DNA from: Strongylocentrotus purpuratus
Taxonomy: Eukaryota > Echinodermata > Echinoidea > Camarodonta > Strongylocentrotidae
Direction of reading: 5' to 3'
Assembly: GCF_000002235.5 (NCBI RefSeq)
Contig: NW_022145615.1
Location: 15,672,712 to 15,736,711 of the forward strand
Length of the DNA: 64,000 nucleotides
Both the position numbers and the translations under genes were made by a program. Below, one piece after another: positions 33,621-46,655 of the stretch. The notes below the pieces were generated by a model. It had not been told where the DNA came from and did no database searches. It saw only the letters and a list, made by a program, of their open reading frames with translations. Numbering within the stretch: position 1 is the stretch's first letter; each line of letters begins with the position of its first letter.

Positions 33621-35791
33621 AGATAGATAGATAGATAGATAACTGGTTTATTAATGAAAAACATCATTGCGGCATAGCCGAATTGCAATGATTTTACAAA
33701 TATTCCTTTTTTTTAAATGACATAAATACGTTTGTACAAATGTTTAAAATACATTGGGAAATATAAATTCAAAAACATCACTATAAGTAATACGCTAAGA
33801 CACCGCGAGGGGCATGACGTCTCCGCGAGCCTTTGTATTCTATTGTTTTTTAATGAGATCGCCGACCGAAGTTGGTGCAGCTATCTCCTCCTGAACCCTC
33901 CCCTCGGGGTCCCGGTGCCCGGTGCCATCGTCCGGGGGAGAGTCTACTCTGTGGAATTGGATATACTCCGCCCGAGGTCCTCCTCCGTGTCGATGTCCAC
34001 GGCGAAAACAGACATGATATGCGTGACGACAGAGATACCTCATGCATATTCAACATTACATCCGTATCAAAGAGACACACAACAGATGACCATCAACTCA
34101 CATTATGTTGCGTATTAAATGCTTTATGCAAAGGGTTGGATTACCGTGAGTAAACCATCTTGCTATGGGATGTGCTTTGTACTAGCTGCACAGGCCAGAG
34201 AGATACACGGGGCTAATTCCCGTCGACGTCCAAACTTACAGACCTATTTCCATCATGATTGCCGCGATTTTTATACAGTTTTCGTGAATGGAGGTATGAA
34301 ATCAAAGCTTATTTTGTGATTATTACGGCCATGTTTACTGAATTTTGATTATCATTTTCTAAAGGAAAGTTTTCACAAGAAAACCATTGGACTGACAGCT
34401 CAGTCGCAAGCTAACTTCAGTCAACACACGTACACAGTATACAGTATACACGGTGCTTTGACTGAGTGAGCTGCGCTAGAGTCGAAGAGTATGGGGGCCA
34501 AGCAGGCCAATATTCGTACAACTATACAAGTACACATACGTCTATCCATCCATCAAAGAACCCGTCCACACAACAGCGTGCGGGCCGAAGTGCCATAAAT
34601 TTGTTTCTTATATTTACAGTAAATTACAAGAAAGCATTAAATAAGGTAATGAATTGTACATTTGCATATTAATAGTTCAATATCAACCAGATTATCTTCA
34701 TCACCATGAAGTGGCACTTTACTGGAAGAAGACAGTAGCATGTGACTTTATGCATTGCAAAACAGTCAGTTGCGTAATGAGTAAAATTGTTTGGGGGGAG
34801 GGGGGGGGGGGGGGTGTGCAGAAAATAATCTGCATCACCATGCACCATTCTTGCATGTTACATGAAGGCTCCAAGAAACGTTTTTCAAAGTGGGGGGGGG
34901 GGGGGGGGGGGGGGGGTCAGTTAGATCGCAGCGGGTTGAGTGTATATAGGCGTGGGGTCCACGGGTTTCAAGGGGCTATAAACCCCCGAAAGCTCAGGGG
35001 TTTTAGGCATTTAATTAGGGTCAGATGAGCATATTTTTAATACTTTATTTGTGACACTGGCAGGTCACTAATTGGCGTGGGGTCCATACGAAGATTTGCG
35101 TAGTGTTGTGTAACAACTACGCTGGCCTACGTTACTATATGCTGAGGGAGGCAAAGGGGTACGCAAGATGGACGCAAACAATTCAACATGTTTAATTTTT
35201 TTCGTGTACTTTCGGCGTAGAAACTAGACACAGAAAGTACGCAACACTACGCTACTGTACGCCATGCCTACGCAACAGCACGCTACCCTACGCCAGATCG
35301 ACAAAGCAGTAAAAGCTTTCCACACAGTAAGCAACCGTAAGCAAACCTGTACGCCAGCCTACGCATAACCTACGCAAGGACTAAAGTGAAGCAGTAAAAG
35401 CTTTCCACACAGTAAGCAACCGTAAGCAAACCTGTATGCCAGCCTACGCATAACCTACGCAAGGACTAAAGTGAAGCAACATTTTTCCATTAATATGCAG
35501 CCTAATTTATGTGTAGTCGGTACGCAACACTACGCAACTCTACGCAGTTACAGTGTGAAAGAGGCTTAAAGAATAACTACCGGTAGAGTTTTGTTTTTAT
35601 GAATGGCAAATAAAGTTCTTGGTGGTTTTAATTTAGAGAGTCCCTATATATCTATTTACACCCCTCGCCCCCCTCTAGAATCCCGCGGATTTCCGCGGGT
35701 CCTGCTAGTATTGCATATATTCAAACTGCATCAAAAATTGATATTATTGTTATTATGACAATACTGTGGAGTAGTAAGATATAAGTTTAAA
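33621..35791 (-). mobile_element. Same insertion in the right arm, shorter form
   Basis: Mirror of 2,865-5,573 with the GTATGTT target repeats at 33,614-33,620 and 35,792-35,798. It lacks the second copy of the ~555-bp tandem unit and has different poly-G lengths. The two arms thus differ by a structural allele. Confidence 0.75.
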
Positions 35792-36786
35792 GTATGTTCG
35801 GCGTTTCAAGGGGGAACAAATGCCGTCCTTAATATCATTCCAGGGGTTTTTCAATTTGAAAGTCTGGTTTCTTTGATTGTTAATTAACCCCTATCCTGTG
35901 TATTTACAAGCAAAAGATTTTAGTTATCAGAATCGGTTCATATCTCCTTTTGAATGGTTTGACATGCCATTACATTTATATGACACTAAACTCATTATAA
36001 TTTGAGAAATAGTAGCTTTGCAATTATGTTCATTCTCTATGGGATGTCGTCTGCTTGGGCAGTGTTGGTCCATATAGTTACGTCATTAAAACATCGTTAT
36101 TTTTCCGACGAATCTCTCGTATATCCCAGCTGCTATGGAGGTGGTTCTATTTGTATTTTTTATAAATCACCCGATATGTAGTTAACCTAAAACTTGTCCG
36201 ATGGCCATCTGTTAGCTTACCAGTTTCTAGTGATACATTAGTTGACATATTTGTGATCTTCTTTGAATTTCACCTTTAACATGAATGTGTAAATGTAGTG
36301 TTACTGCCTTCAAACAGATTGGCTCATTAATATCATTTTTCTTCTAGGCAAATTTCAATTTAAAAAAACACGAAAATGCAAAACAAATATGTAATAACTG
36401 ATATATTTTCACTGTTTTATCCTTTTTGTTAGGAAGGGGGGGGGGGATGGGATACTTTTAGTATAGACTGCATCAAATCACCTAAAAATAAGAATGGATT
36501 TACACCCTATAAAAAACAACCTCTTCAAAATACACTATAATATCAAACTCTTACACATTCATTTGTGTACATTCTGTTTAGGATCACATTCACTAACTTC
36601 TTTTGTATATCGCTCTTACAAAGTAAAAAGCTGTCAAATGCGGTGCTTTGGCGAATATCTCTAATGATAGTAAACACGATAGTGTTGAGTTTCTTACCCT
36701 GTCAGAGTGATTGGTCCAAGGCCAATTTATTTCATGCACGATGCAGGGTTTGTCACTGCGTGCTTTTAAAAGTTTTACATTTTGTA

Positions 36787-36965
36787 GAGATGTTGTAGTC
36801 TAGTGGATAAGTCTCCATACTGTGCACCACAAGGTACAGGGTTCAAATTTCTGCCGCAGCTCTAAGCTTCTTTAGCAAGACATTTATCTACATTTGCCAC
36901 ACTCCACCAAGGTGTACCTGGCCAGATTTATTCCTTGAATGCACCGATAGAGCTGCAAACCATTA
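36787..36965 (+). mobile_element. tRNA-derived SINE, right-arm copy
   Basis: Mirror copy of the SINE at 1,692-1,872, with the same A-box and B-box words and the same body. It is the same insertion duplicated with the arm, not a second insertion. Confidence 0.75.
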
Positions 36966-38049
36966 TGTTTTTCCCAGAAATATTTTGTTTTCTTTCTCAA
37001 AAACTATTAGTACGTTTGTTTCTGTGTGTGTTGCATATACCGCACGTCAGTCAGTTGCCCTTGAATGTTGATCACTACTTCAATAAAAAAACTTCTATAG
37101 AGATTTATTGATAGTGCGAATTTACAAATAGTAAAAAGGGAAAAAAATTAAAAGGTGTAAATATTCTCAAAAAGAATAAAACATTGATGATAACAAAAAC
37201 ACAACAACAAAAACCTACCTACACTGTACTTGTAAATAAAGTATACACTCATGTAGGTCCTAATATGAGGACATTTCTGCATTGTAAGTGTTACACAGAG
37301 ATTTACGGTACATTTTTTTTGTGGTCAATACAAAACATTAATATGATAAAAGACTAGTTTATTATCATCTTTTTTAACATATTTACACTGAATGTTTGCA
37401 AGAAATGTTTGCTTTAAAATACAGCACCTTTTAAAATGAGTTTTAGAACCTTCAGAACCTGATTTGAATGAACAGCATTTTGACGTAGAAAAAATTAAAA
37501 AAAAAAAAAAAAATGTTTGTATCGAGCTTGCAATGGGCAGACACCGTATAAGTCGCCATTTTGGTTGAGTTGCCAAGCAAAACAGCGTTATGTGTGTGTG
37601 TGTGTGTGTGTGTGTGTTGCATTCAAGTGCAAGTTTGGACAATTTATAAATGAAAATATTAGTATTTTCTCGTGCTGAATGCAGCAAACATCGCTTTAAA
37701 TAATGTTTAAATTATTATTAATGATATTACAGTTGGGAAATACTTCCTGAAAATATCAAACATACAGTCATGATTCAGTGGCTAAGCAATGGCCTCGTTA
37801 CTGTGATGCCCCAGAATAACAATCGTGTTGATCAACTATAATAGCGAGCTTTCGATTTAAGGCACGCGACGTGAGCTACTACGCGTGACGTCATATTTAT
37901 ACCCTGCGCATGCGTGAGCTTCTGGGCCCACGTTCCCTTCCAAATCACCCGACAGGAGTCGGGCAATTTCCGGGCAATCGCCGTCGCCGTCGCCGTCGCC
38001 GTGAAAACGTCAACATGAGTGTAGTTTTATCACCTTCTTTTGTTGTTGT

Positions 38050-39005
38050 TCTTTGTTTTTATTATTCTATTATTTCCTCTTGCTATCTTTTGTTTCTACT
38101 TCTGTCACCTTTTCTTATGTTATTTTTTGTTTCTTCGTCCTTCTACCACCTTCTCTTATTTTATTCTTTGTTTTTATCATTCTATCATTTCCTCTTTCTA
38201 TCTTTCCTTATGTTATTCTTTGTTTCTTCTTTCTATCATCTTCTCTTATGTTATTCTTTGTTTTATCATTCTATCACTTTCTGTCTCTCCTTATGTTATT
38301 CTTTGTTTCTTCCTTCTATCACCTTCTCTTTTGTTATTCTTTGTTTTTTTCATTCAATCACTTTCTCTTTCTGTCTTTCCTTATATTATTCTGTGTATCA
38401 TTCTATCACTTCCTCTTTCTATCTGTCCTTATGTTATTCTTTGTTTCTTCCTTCTATCACCTTCTCTTATGTTATTCTTCGTTATAAAATCCTTCACTTT
38501 CTCTTTCTATCTTTCCTTATGTTATTCTTTGTTTCTTCCTTCTATCACCTTCTCTTATGTTATTCTTCGTTTTACCATGCATTCTATCACTTACTCTTTC
38601 TGTCTTTCCTTATGTCATTCTTTGTTTAATCATTATATCATTTCCTCTTTCTATCTTACCTTATGTTATTTTTTGTTTCTTCCTTCTATCACCTTCTCTT
38701 ATGTTATTCTGTGTTTTACCATTCTATCACTTTATCTTTTTGCTTTTACTTATGTTATTCTTTGTTTCATCATTATATCACTTCCTCTTTCTATCTTTCC
38801 TTATGTTATTCTTTGTTTCGACCTTCTACCACCACCTCCAATGTAATTCTTTGTCTTTATCATTATACAGTGTATATCACTTTCTCTTTCTGTCTTTCCT
38901 TATGTTATCCTTTGTTTATTCTTCTATCACCTTTTCTTATGTTATTTTTTGTTTTATCATTTTAACTTTTTATTTCTGTCATCCTCATGTTATTCTTTGT
39001 ATCAG
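38050..39005 (+). repeat. T-rich minisatellite, right-arm copy
   Basis: Full array of ~55-62-bp units (TTATGTTATTCTTTGTTTC, then CTTCTATCACCTTC), directly after the (CGTCGC)n block. Three overlapping open frames are all repetitive and not genes. Confidence 0.9.
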
Positions 39006-39309
39006 ATTTTCGCGCACTGTGAATTTATTACCTGTTTAATCACCTGATCTAAAAAAAATTGGTCACGTGACCGACGTAAGTACTGACGTGAAAAATCATG
39101 CATCTTAATATATGCACAATCAGTGAAAGTTATAACGATCACTTTTCAATGTGTGAATAGATAAAAGACTTTTCAGCTGTTCCTCTATTTAAATACTCAA
39201 AGAATGATACTGGCAAGACTTAGGCGTGCATGATTTGGTAATGGCATTTAAATGTCTTGGAGCGTACACAATAGAGCAAGGTGTTTCATTGTTATGGAAA
39301 TCCTCTTTA

Positions 39310-40060
39310 CATGTAAAGTATATGATTATTTGCTTTCTTTGCTTTCCTGTAAGCTCTTCTGTAAGCTATTCTCTTTCTTCTGGACATTCTATTTCCTTTG
39401 ATAAATACATCTTTGATTGCTGCCTGCAACACAAGTGTGAAGTTCACATGTGTTATCAATGCTCTCTTCATCAATAAATAGATTCCATGGAATACATTCA
39501 ATTGTTTTCTGTAAATCTACGTTATCTGCTTTGTGAAAGTGATGGAAAACCCTAGGAAGCAACTGTGGCACAAGACTACAGTCCAATTCAAATGGAACCG
39601 AGTTATGAATATATGGAAACCACTGCATAAAATGATGGATTTGAAAGAAGAAAAATGTGGGGTGATAAGAACAAAGGACTTATTTAGTGCATCACAGACG
39701 GTAGCATTAGATGATGGGGGACGATAGCATACACCCAAAAAGAGCTTGCCTTCATTTCGTGGTAAACTTAATTGAACCCATAACAACTCGCAGCTGGGAA
39801 TCTCAAATTCGGGGCGATGAATCGTTTTCATGCAAAAAGTACACCTCCTCCGTTGTGATTGCGTTCTTTTACAAATTTCACCATCGCAGGAATCAGAGTT
39901 CATCCATCTATTTCTTCGGAAGTAACTCTCACTTTCAGGTCATTCAGTTTATTACCAAGGGAACAGGCATTTAGTAGTAGACAATTGAGTGTATGACGTA
40001 ACAAATTTGAATGTTCAGGTCCCGGATTACGCTCCATGTCACCAGACATGATCAATTTCA
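39310..40060 (-). mobile_element. LINE 5' fragment with a consensus 2A motif
   Basis: Minus-strand piece of a LINE. Reading inward from 40,060: KLIMSGDMERNPGPEH, with DMERNPGP at 40,017-40,040 fitting the 2A consensus DxExNPGP; then LLLNACSLGNKLNDLKV (start of the AP endonuclease), NGGGVLF, LFLGVCYRPPSSN and a linker ending RRKRIAYRRAYRKAKKANN. Frames change several times and much of the endonuclease is missing. It stands head to head with the LINE on its right. Confidence 0.75.
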
Positions 40061-40149
40061 AAAGTGGAGTATTTGATGTTAATTGAAAGGTGGAAATATC
40101 ATTGTTTCAAAGATATCTAGTTTTTAAATATCAACCTTTGTGTAGTTGC

Positions 40150-42883
40150 TTAAAAATCTTATCAGTTCAGTGGTTGTTGTTGTTCAGTCAAGTTCAACTC
40201 TTATTGACAATATTTTTGTCAATGACACAAGTCTAGTGTTAAAAAGCGGTATTTTACTGGCAGACATTTCAGACCACCTTCCAATTTTTGTATTCAATCG
40301 GTCAAAACTTAGTGAATGGCTTAAGCGTGATCAATGTAATATAACTTGTACAAGAGACATGTCTTGCTCAAACTTTGAAAAATTTAGGGTTGCCCTGACT
40401 GAACATTCTTGGGAATATGTGATGCATGAAGAGTCATTTGACAGAGCTTATGAAGTATTTCTCAGTGAATTTAATATCATACAGAATTCTTGTTTTCCTT
40501 TGAAAGAAAAGCATTGCAGAAAAAGGGAATCTAAACCATGGATTGGAATAGCAATATTGAAATCATGTAAGAAAAAGATAGAGCTATACAAAAAGTATTT
40601 GAAGAACCCTTCTGCATACAGGAAAAAAGTATACCGACAGTATCGAAATACTTTAACTTCAATTATTCGAGGGTCAAAAGAATCTTACTATGCAAAGCAG
40701 TTTGAAGAAAGTAATTGCAGTAAACGAACCTGGAATATTATTAACAATATGTTGAATATGGGAATCAAAAGAAACAACCAAGACTGTTTTCGTGATGAAA
40801 ATAATAAGAAACTTACAGATCCTGTTGATATTGCAAACAAATTCAATGAATATTTCATAAGCATTGGGACAATGTTCACAGATACAAGTAATATTGACAT
40901 GCTGAAGTGTAGATCTTATATGAATGGTCAATATCAACAGTCAATGTTTCTGAAACCAATAGAAGGTCATGAAATTATAGATATAGTGAAGGCACTGAAA
41001 ATAGGTAAAAGTCCTGGTCATGATAATTTAACTGTTTCTGTCATTAAAGAATCGATCTATTTCATTCTTGCTCCACTTGTACATATTTTTAACCTTTCCC
41101 TCTCCACTGGTAAATTCCCTCACAGTATGAAGCTGGCGAGGGTGACTCCGATCTACAAGAAAGGCTCTCTCGATCAGTTTTGTAATTATAGACCGGTGTC
41201 ACTCTTGCCCGTTTTCTCCAAAATCTTGGAAAAATTATTTTACTCTTGATTATTGTCCTACATTGAGAAACAAGGGATTTTGTCAAATTTTCAATATGGC
41301 TTCAGATCTGGTCATTCAACTATATTGGCCTTGACGTATTTTTTGGACCAAGTACTTACTTCCCTTGATGATGGCAAACATTCACTCTGTTTGTCATTGG
41401 ATATCTCAAAAGCTTTTGACTCAATTAATCATCAAGCCTTATTATCCAAATTGGAGTACTATGGTGTGAGGGGTTTGCCATTACAGTGGATAAATGATTA
41501 TTTAAAGGAAAGAAAACAATATGTTGTTTATGATAATGCAACTTCATTTGAAAAAGAAGTTATATGCGGAGTGCCCCAACTTAAGGGTCAATAATTGGGC
41601 CACTGTTGTTTATTCTATATTATAAATGATTTGCCAAATGTTTCCTCAACTTTAATACCAATGTCTCTTTAAGCGAGAAGAAACTAGATACTCTTGTCCA
41701 TAATATGAATAAAGAAATACAAAAGGTTAATATTTGGTACAAAGTGAATGGGTTAAGGATAAACATTGAGAAAACAAATTTTATGCATTTTGCACCATTG
41801 AATAAACAATATGATAAGAACTTACTTACTCTTAAGTTTGTTGATTCACTAGAGCCCATAAAGCAAGTACATAGTGCCCGCTTCTTGGGAGTTAATATTG
41901 ATGACAAGTTATCATGGTCTTTACATATTAATGATATTGCATTGCAGATCTCAAGAATTACTGGAGTTTAAATGTCAAAACTGAAATTTACCGTCAAAGG
42001 TACTGCTTTTGCTATACATTTCATTAATTCTTCCTCATTTACAATATGGTAATATGCTATGGATAAATGCATCAAATACATTGTTAAATCGTTTACATTT
42101 GTTGCCAAAACGTGTAATACGCATAGTTGCCAAGTCTCATTATTTGGCCTATACTAACAATATCTTTAAACAATTAAGGGTTTTGACTTTATATGAATTA
42201 GGTAGGTTACAACTGGGAAAATTTATGTACAGGTCTGAAAAGGGACTATTACCAAACTCACTTCAAAACTGGTTTAGATGCAACAGTGATGTACATTGTT
42301 ATAACACCCATAACTCCAAGAATTTGCATAGCATTTATTACAGAACTGCTACTGGCCAAAGAAGTGTGAAGTATCAGGGTTACCTCACTTGGTCTCCTTT
42401 AGATGACAGTCTCAAACAATCTGCATCATTAGGACAATTTAAGTTGAAATATAAACAATATCTTTGCAATTCTCAATAGTCATATCAATTTAAAAATAAT
42501 TATTATTATGTTTCAAATCAAAATTATGTTATCATCGGGTCAATTTAATCTAATTATAAAACCAGACATTTGAAGGTAGAGTCCACCCTGAGGATGGGTT
42601 TTCTCCGCCTTTACTTGGCCACACACATTCTCAGGGTGGACTTCCCGTTCATTGCTACCGGGGCTAGACTCGATAAGCTTCGCTTTTTCTAGCCCCATCT
42701 ACATTACTTACCTTTTTATGTTTTAATGTTGATGTTTGTTAACTGATGTAGATTTTCATTGTTCTTTTATGCTTATGTATCTGTTTTTCATTTGCTCTGT
42801 GTTTCAAATGTGTACAATGTATTCTGTTATCTTGTATATTTTTCTGGTTTTTAATGTGGAAGATAAATGAAATGAAATGAAAC
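40150..42883 (+). mobile_element. Jockey/CR1-type LINE, 5'-truncated and broken
   Basis: Plus strand: end of the endonuclease (TLIDNIFVND, ISDHLPIFV), linker, RT (KIGKSPGHDNLTVSVIK, VTPIYKKGS, YRPVSLLPVFSKILEKL, GFRSGHST, LDISKAFDSINH, GVPQ) and C-terminus (LPHLQYGNMLWINAS, YNTHNSKNL), stop at 42,479. A stop interrupts it near 41,249 and another near 41,594; the segment that should hold the FADD catalytic box (41,640-41,680) is deleted. The 3' UTR has a GGGGCTAGACTCGATAAGC hairpin and ends in (GAAAT)n. Confidence 0.85.
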
Positions 42884-42994
42884 TAGACATATAATACTTG
42901 TTTGGAACAAGTATAGGTGGGCTGGTCAACTAAAATTTGAGACAAAATAGAGCAAAAATAAGCGAGATACTGCTAAAAAGACAAGGTCATGTAG

Positions 42995-43570
42995 ATTCAT
43001 GATGTGAACGAAATTGATGATCATGATGACGATGGTCATGATGATGATGATGATGATAATAATGATGATGATGATGATGATAATAATGATGATGATGATT
43101 ATCATCATTATGAGAATGATGATCATGATGATAATGATGATGATCATGATGATATTGATGATGATCTTAATCATGAGCGTGATCGTGACATCTTATTGAA
43201 AAAATGAGGGATGGTTAAGATATCATATATTCTCAGCTACAACATATTCAAAAATCAACAAAATCCAAGCAGAAATAACGGCGTTATTGCTCGCAAAAGA
43301 TAGGAATGTAGAATCCAAATTTAACAAAAAGTCATCTCCCATAGGGATTACACACAAAAAGTAATGGATCAAGCGAAAATAGTGTAATAATAAAGTAAAT
43401 AAAATATGTATGATATACAGCCCACCTGATAATAAATAATAAAAGCAATTTTAACAAAAATATAAGGTGGTCTGTATGATATACAGCCCACCTGATAAAG
43501 GCAATTTTAACAAAATTATAAGGTGGTCTGTATTAGATACAGCCCACCTGATAAATATGCAAAAAAGCTG
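42995..43570 (-). mobile_element. Relative of the AGGTGGTCTGT element, with (GAT)n tract
   Basis: Inverted relative of 19,484-19,868: same GTCATCTCCCATAGGGATTACAC block and CTCAGCTACAA block, an expanded GATGAT/AATGATG tract (43,010-43,190), and at 43,405-43,560 a short tandem array of GTGGGCTGTA/AGGTGGTCTGTA ends. Asp-rich and Met/Ile-rich frames here are simple-repeat artefacts. Confidence 0.6.
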
Positions 43571-44044
43571 CAATGCAAAGAGTATAAAGTACGTACTGTA
43601 GCGCCATTTTCAAATGAGAAGATAAGTCGATATGTTGCTGGGTGTTAATTTGTGTGTAATGTGTAATGTGTTTCATTATACAATGCAGGTAGTCTGGCTT
43701 TGGTTCTGCGGACTTTCAAAGTTTCCCATTTTAGATTTTCCAGCATCTTTGTAACACTCGATTCCCTGTCATAGTCCCTCGTTGTGAATGTCTAGTTTGT
43801 CCTGGTCTGACTTATGCTGTGGGTCCCATAAACTGTACATGTAGCTGCATATAACTCTAATTTGGGCCTACATGTAATTTGATGAAGTTTGGTCAATATG
43901 TGTGGCACAACCGAGTCCCTTTGAATTCAGGTAGGGGTGGTGTTGCACTTCTTCCAGGGTGACGTTACGCAACCTGTACTTGGTTTGAACTGGTTTCTTT
44001 TTAGTGGTTATTTAATTGGAAAACTGTGGCTGCAATTGCTGCTG

Positions 44045-44137
44045 TATTAAAAACTGTTCTATTGATTCTCAACATTTCAAACACCACTGTTCAAAACTCA
44101 ACTGATTTCACTAAAAATCGGTACTTAAGTGACAATT
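44045..44137 (+). repeat. Dispersed repeat, second copy
   Basis: Shares CAAACACCACTG and CAAAACTCAACTGATTTCACT with 22,873-22,985 in the same orientation. It is followed at 44,170-44,380 by a separate module with CTCG...CGAG ends and a CGGCGGCGG core. Confidence 0.65.
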
Positions 44138-44393
44138 TATGACACCTAAGTAGCAGTAAAATACAATTTTTGTCTCGTCTGCGTAGCAAAAAAGCGAGAC
44201 TTAGGCGCCGCTTTTCCGGTGACGGCGGCGGAGGCGTCAACATCAAAAACTTAACCTATATTCAGAGAATTTCGTTTTTTGGGGCCTGCTAATGGGCCAC
44301 CCTTCCTATAAATAATGTTCCAACTTCAATTTTTCATCATATCGAATTGCGTAATGCAGGCGAGACCGCTGAGAGCGTTTCCCTCATTTTTTT

Positions 44394-44590
44394 TTTGGTA
44401 TCATTATCCCAGATGGTCTAAAGAATATATGTAGTGAAAACTGATGTTTGAATATGAAGATAATATGATTTATGGGTAAAAATGTGAACTTTATTACCTT
44501 ACTTCCATAAATTACCATAAATATGCAAATGAGTAAATGAGTGAAAGAATAATAATTACCATAGTAATCTATGTTATAAGACCGTGTCAA
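44394..44590. repeat. Copy of the 13,299-13,480 repeat
   Basis: Shared words: ATGGTCTAAAGAATAT, GATTTATGGGTAAAAA, ATATGCAAATGAGT and ATTACCATAGTAATCTAT. Confidence 0.75.
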
Positions 44591-45554
44591 AAATCCACGT
44601 TGCTACAATAACCACGAAAGGAGGTGTGAGCTTAGTTAGCTTCCTTTTAAAGATACTACGTCCCTTTTGCAGCCAACATCATCTTATGAAGAGCTTTGCA
44701 GGAATTATGAATATGTCATGTATGTCCTATCTGTGAAAATTTATAGTTAGCAGTGTCCTTGAATTCAAATTTTGCAAGAAAATCTGTTTACTTGCTAGAC
44801 TTCACTGTCAGACACTATTGAGTGACTGAATGGCTTTTTTTTTTCTTCTTTGGTAATAACATACATAAAATGAGCTGTAAAGGGTACATGAGCATTTGTC
44901 TACATCAATAACCCACTTCTTGTAAAGGCCAAAATTAAACTTATTGAATCTTTGCGCAGCATTAAGCGTACGACCATTCAGTTCAATGGTTTGAAAATCA
45001 GACTACCGGTATTACTTACTGGCTCTATAGCTCTTAAGTCGATTCGACAACTAATAGTCGTTATATACCTCACTTAAGAAATCCAGCCATGTGATTGGTC
45101 GAAATTGCATTCATAAACTTTAACTATTCCTGTAAAATTCCCGGTAAAATTCCAAACCCATGTAATAGTTTTAAAAAATAGTTCTAAAATCCCAGTTACC
45201 ATGGTTACTGGGAAATTAGTTCAGTCTTGGTGAAATACTCATCGGTTCACATGTTAAAAAAAGGTCTGAACGATCGAGGATACCGTACGTGTGCGATGAA
45301 TTGGTCGGTAATTTCAATACAATTGAATCTCGATCGATCTTACCGACAATTTTATCTTGCATTGTTGACATGAAGACGAAATAAACTTCCAAAAACAACA
45401 TCTGCCGATAGATATGATCTAAGTTCATGCCAATGCATTGCAAAAGTAAAAGAAGGGCCCGTTTAATGGAGCTGCCGCGAAGCATCCAACACGCGAAGCC
45501 GTTTTCAATCCATTTTAATGTATACATCAGAGAAAACTGCTTAGTGTTGTATCG

Positions 45555-45660
45555 GTGCGCGATGGCCGAGCGGTCTAAGGCTGTGATTTTAATCACATCA
45601 TCGTTGGTACGCAAGAGATTGAATCCCATCTTCGACAAAAAAACAAAAAACAAAAAAAAA
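45555..45660 (+). mobile_element. tRNA-Leu-like retroposed sequence
   Basis: Begins GCGCGATGGCCGAGCGGTCTAAGGC-like, with a perfect A box TGGCCGAGCGG and the type-II D arm of tRNA-Leu. An anticodon arm TGTGA...TCACA and a weak B box (GATTGAATCCC) follow, then an A-rich tail (45,640-45,660). The A tail indicates retroposition; mismatches rule out a working tRNA. Confidence 0.6.
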
Positions 45661-46565
45661 TTGTTAGTCTACTCTCAAAGATACACTCATAAAAAACAAC
45701 CGTGCAGATAAACTAGATAAAGACCAAGGTGGTGTCATAAGTTGACTCTTTTTTTTTTTGGCATATAAAAGTATTAATGACTGCTTTAATATTCTAGAAA
45801 TAGTATGGTATTAATGACTGCTTTGAGAGAAATAGTTGTTTTTATACGCTCAAGGGAAGGTTACAATTGTGCTATTGCCCGAGGCGTGAGTGTATCTTTG
45901 AGAGTATAGACTATATCTAGATTCTAGTCTAAGCAAGATATTTTTACAATTTTGGGGGTGGGCCGGCCCTGTGGGGAATATGGAGAAAAACCTGCGCTTT
46001 CATATGACACCTCACTTATTGAGTATCACCTTCAGGATCACAACAGATAAAGGTTTGAATCTTGAATTGAAAGAAAAAAAAACTTTTTTTGCATGGTCGG
46101 GCAATGCACATAGACTGCATAGAGACTGCATTGCGTGCAATCTCTATGGGAAGAATTAGCACACAACATCGGGTGTGCGATCAGACACCCTGACTAGTAC
46201 TAGGCCTAGATCTAAGCATTTTCAGCAACTAAACGAACATGTTTATGGATAATTTCACGTACCCTTTTTGTTGTTCTTGCTGTCAGCGAGTCTTGCATTT
46301 GATAAGTTGAAAACTTGGGAGAGTTTCTTTAGCCATTTTTGTCTTGCTTGGAATTGTCTTGTCTTGTATGAAAATACTGACCAATTCTTTGCACACGTAC
46401 GGTATCCTCAATCGCTCAAACCATTTCACCAAGACTGAACTATTTTTTCGGTAACCATGGTTACTGGGATTTTAGAACTATTTTTTAGGAATAGTTAAAG
46501 TTTATGAATGCAATTTCGACCAATCAGATGGCTGGATTTCTTAAGTGAGGTATATAATTGATTTT

Positions 46566-46655
46566 ATACGCTCTCGGGAAGATTACAATTTGGCTATTGC
46601 CTTCGGCACGCCGCGGGCAATAGCACAATTCTAACCTTCCCTTGAGCGTATAAAA
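46566..46655. repeat. Imperfect hairpin, ~37-bp arms
   Basis: TATACGCTC...GGCTATTGCC and GGGCAATAGC...GAGCGTATA face each other across a short GC-rich loop. The same half-site appears singly at 45,850-45,890. Confidence 0.75.

Larger units (their letters stand above)
27514..38649 (+). repeat. Right arm of the large inverted repeat
   Basis: Reverse complement of the left arm, beginning exactly at the end of the N gap, in the middle of the LINE endonuclease. It carries CCDC34 exons 3 and 4, the LINE, the SINE, the MITE and the T-rich minisatellite in the opposite order. The matching stops at 38,649 only because the left arm reaches the window edge there. Near identity suggests allelic copies or a very recent duplication. 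Confidence 0.95.

Noticed and set aside
39310-42883. Twin-priming inversion of a single LINE
   Set aside because: Both pieces contain the endonuclease-RT linker, so they overlap and probably belong to different elements.
43004-43207. Asp-rich acidic peptide
   Set aside because: Translation of a GAT/AATGATG simple repeat.
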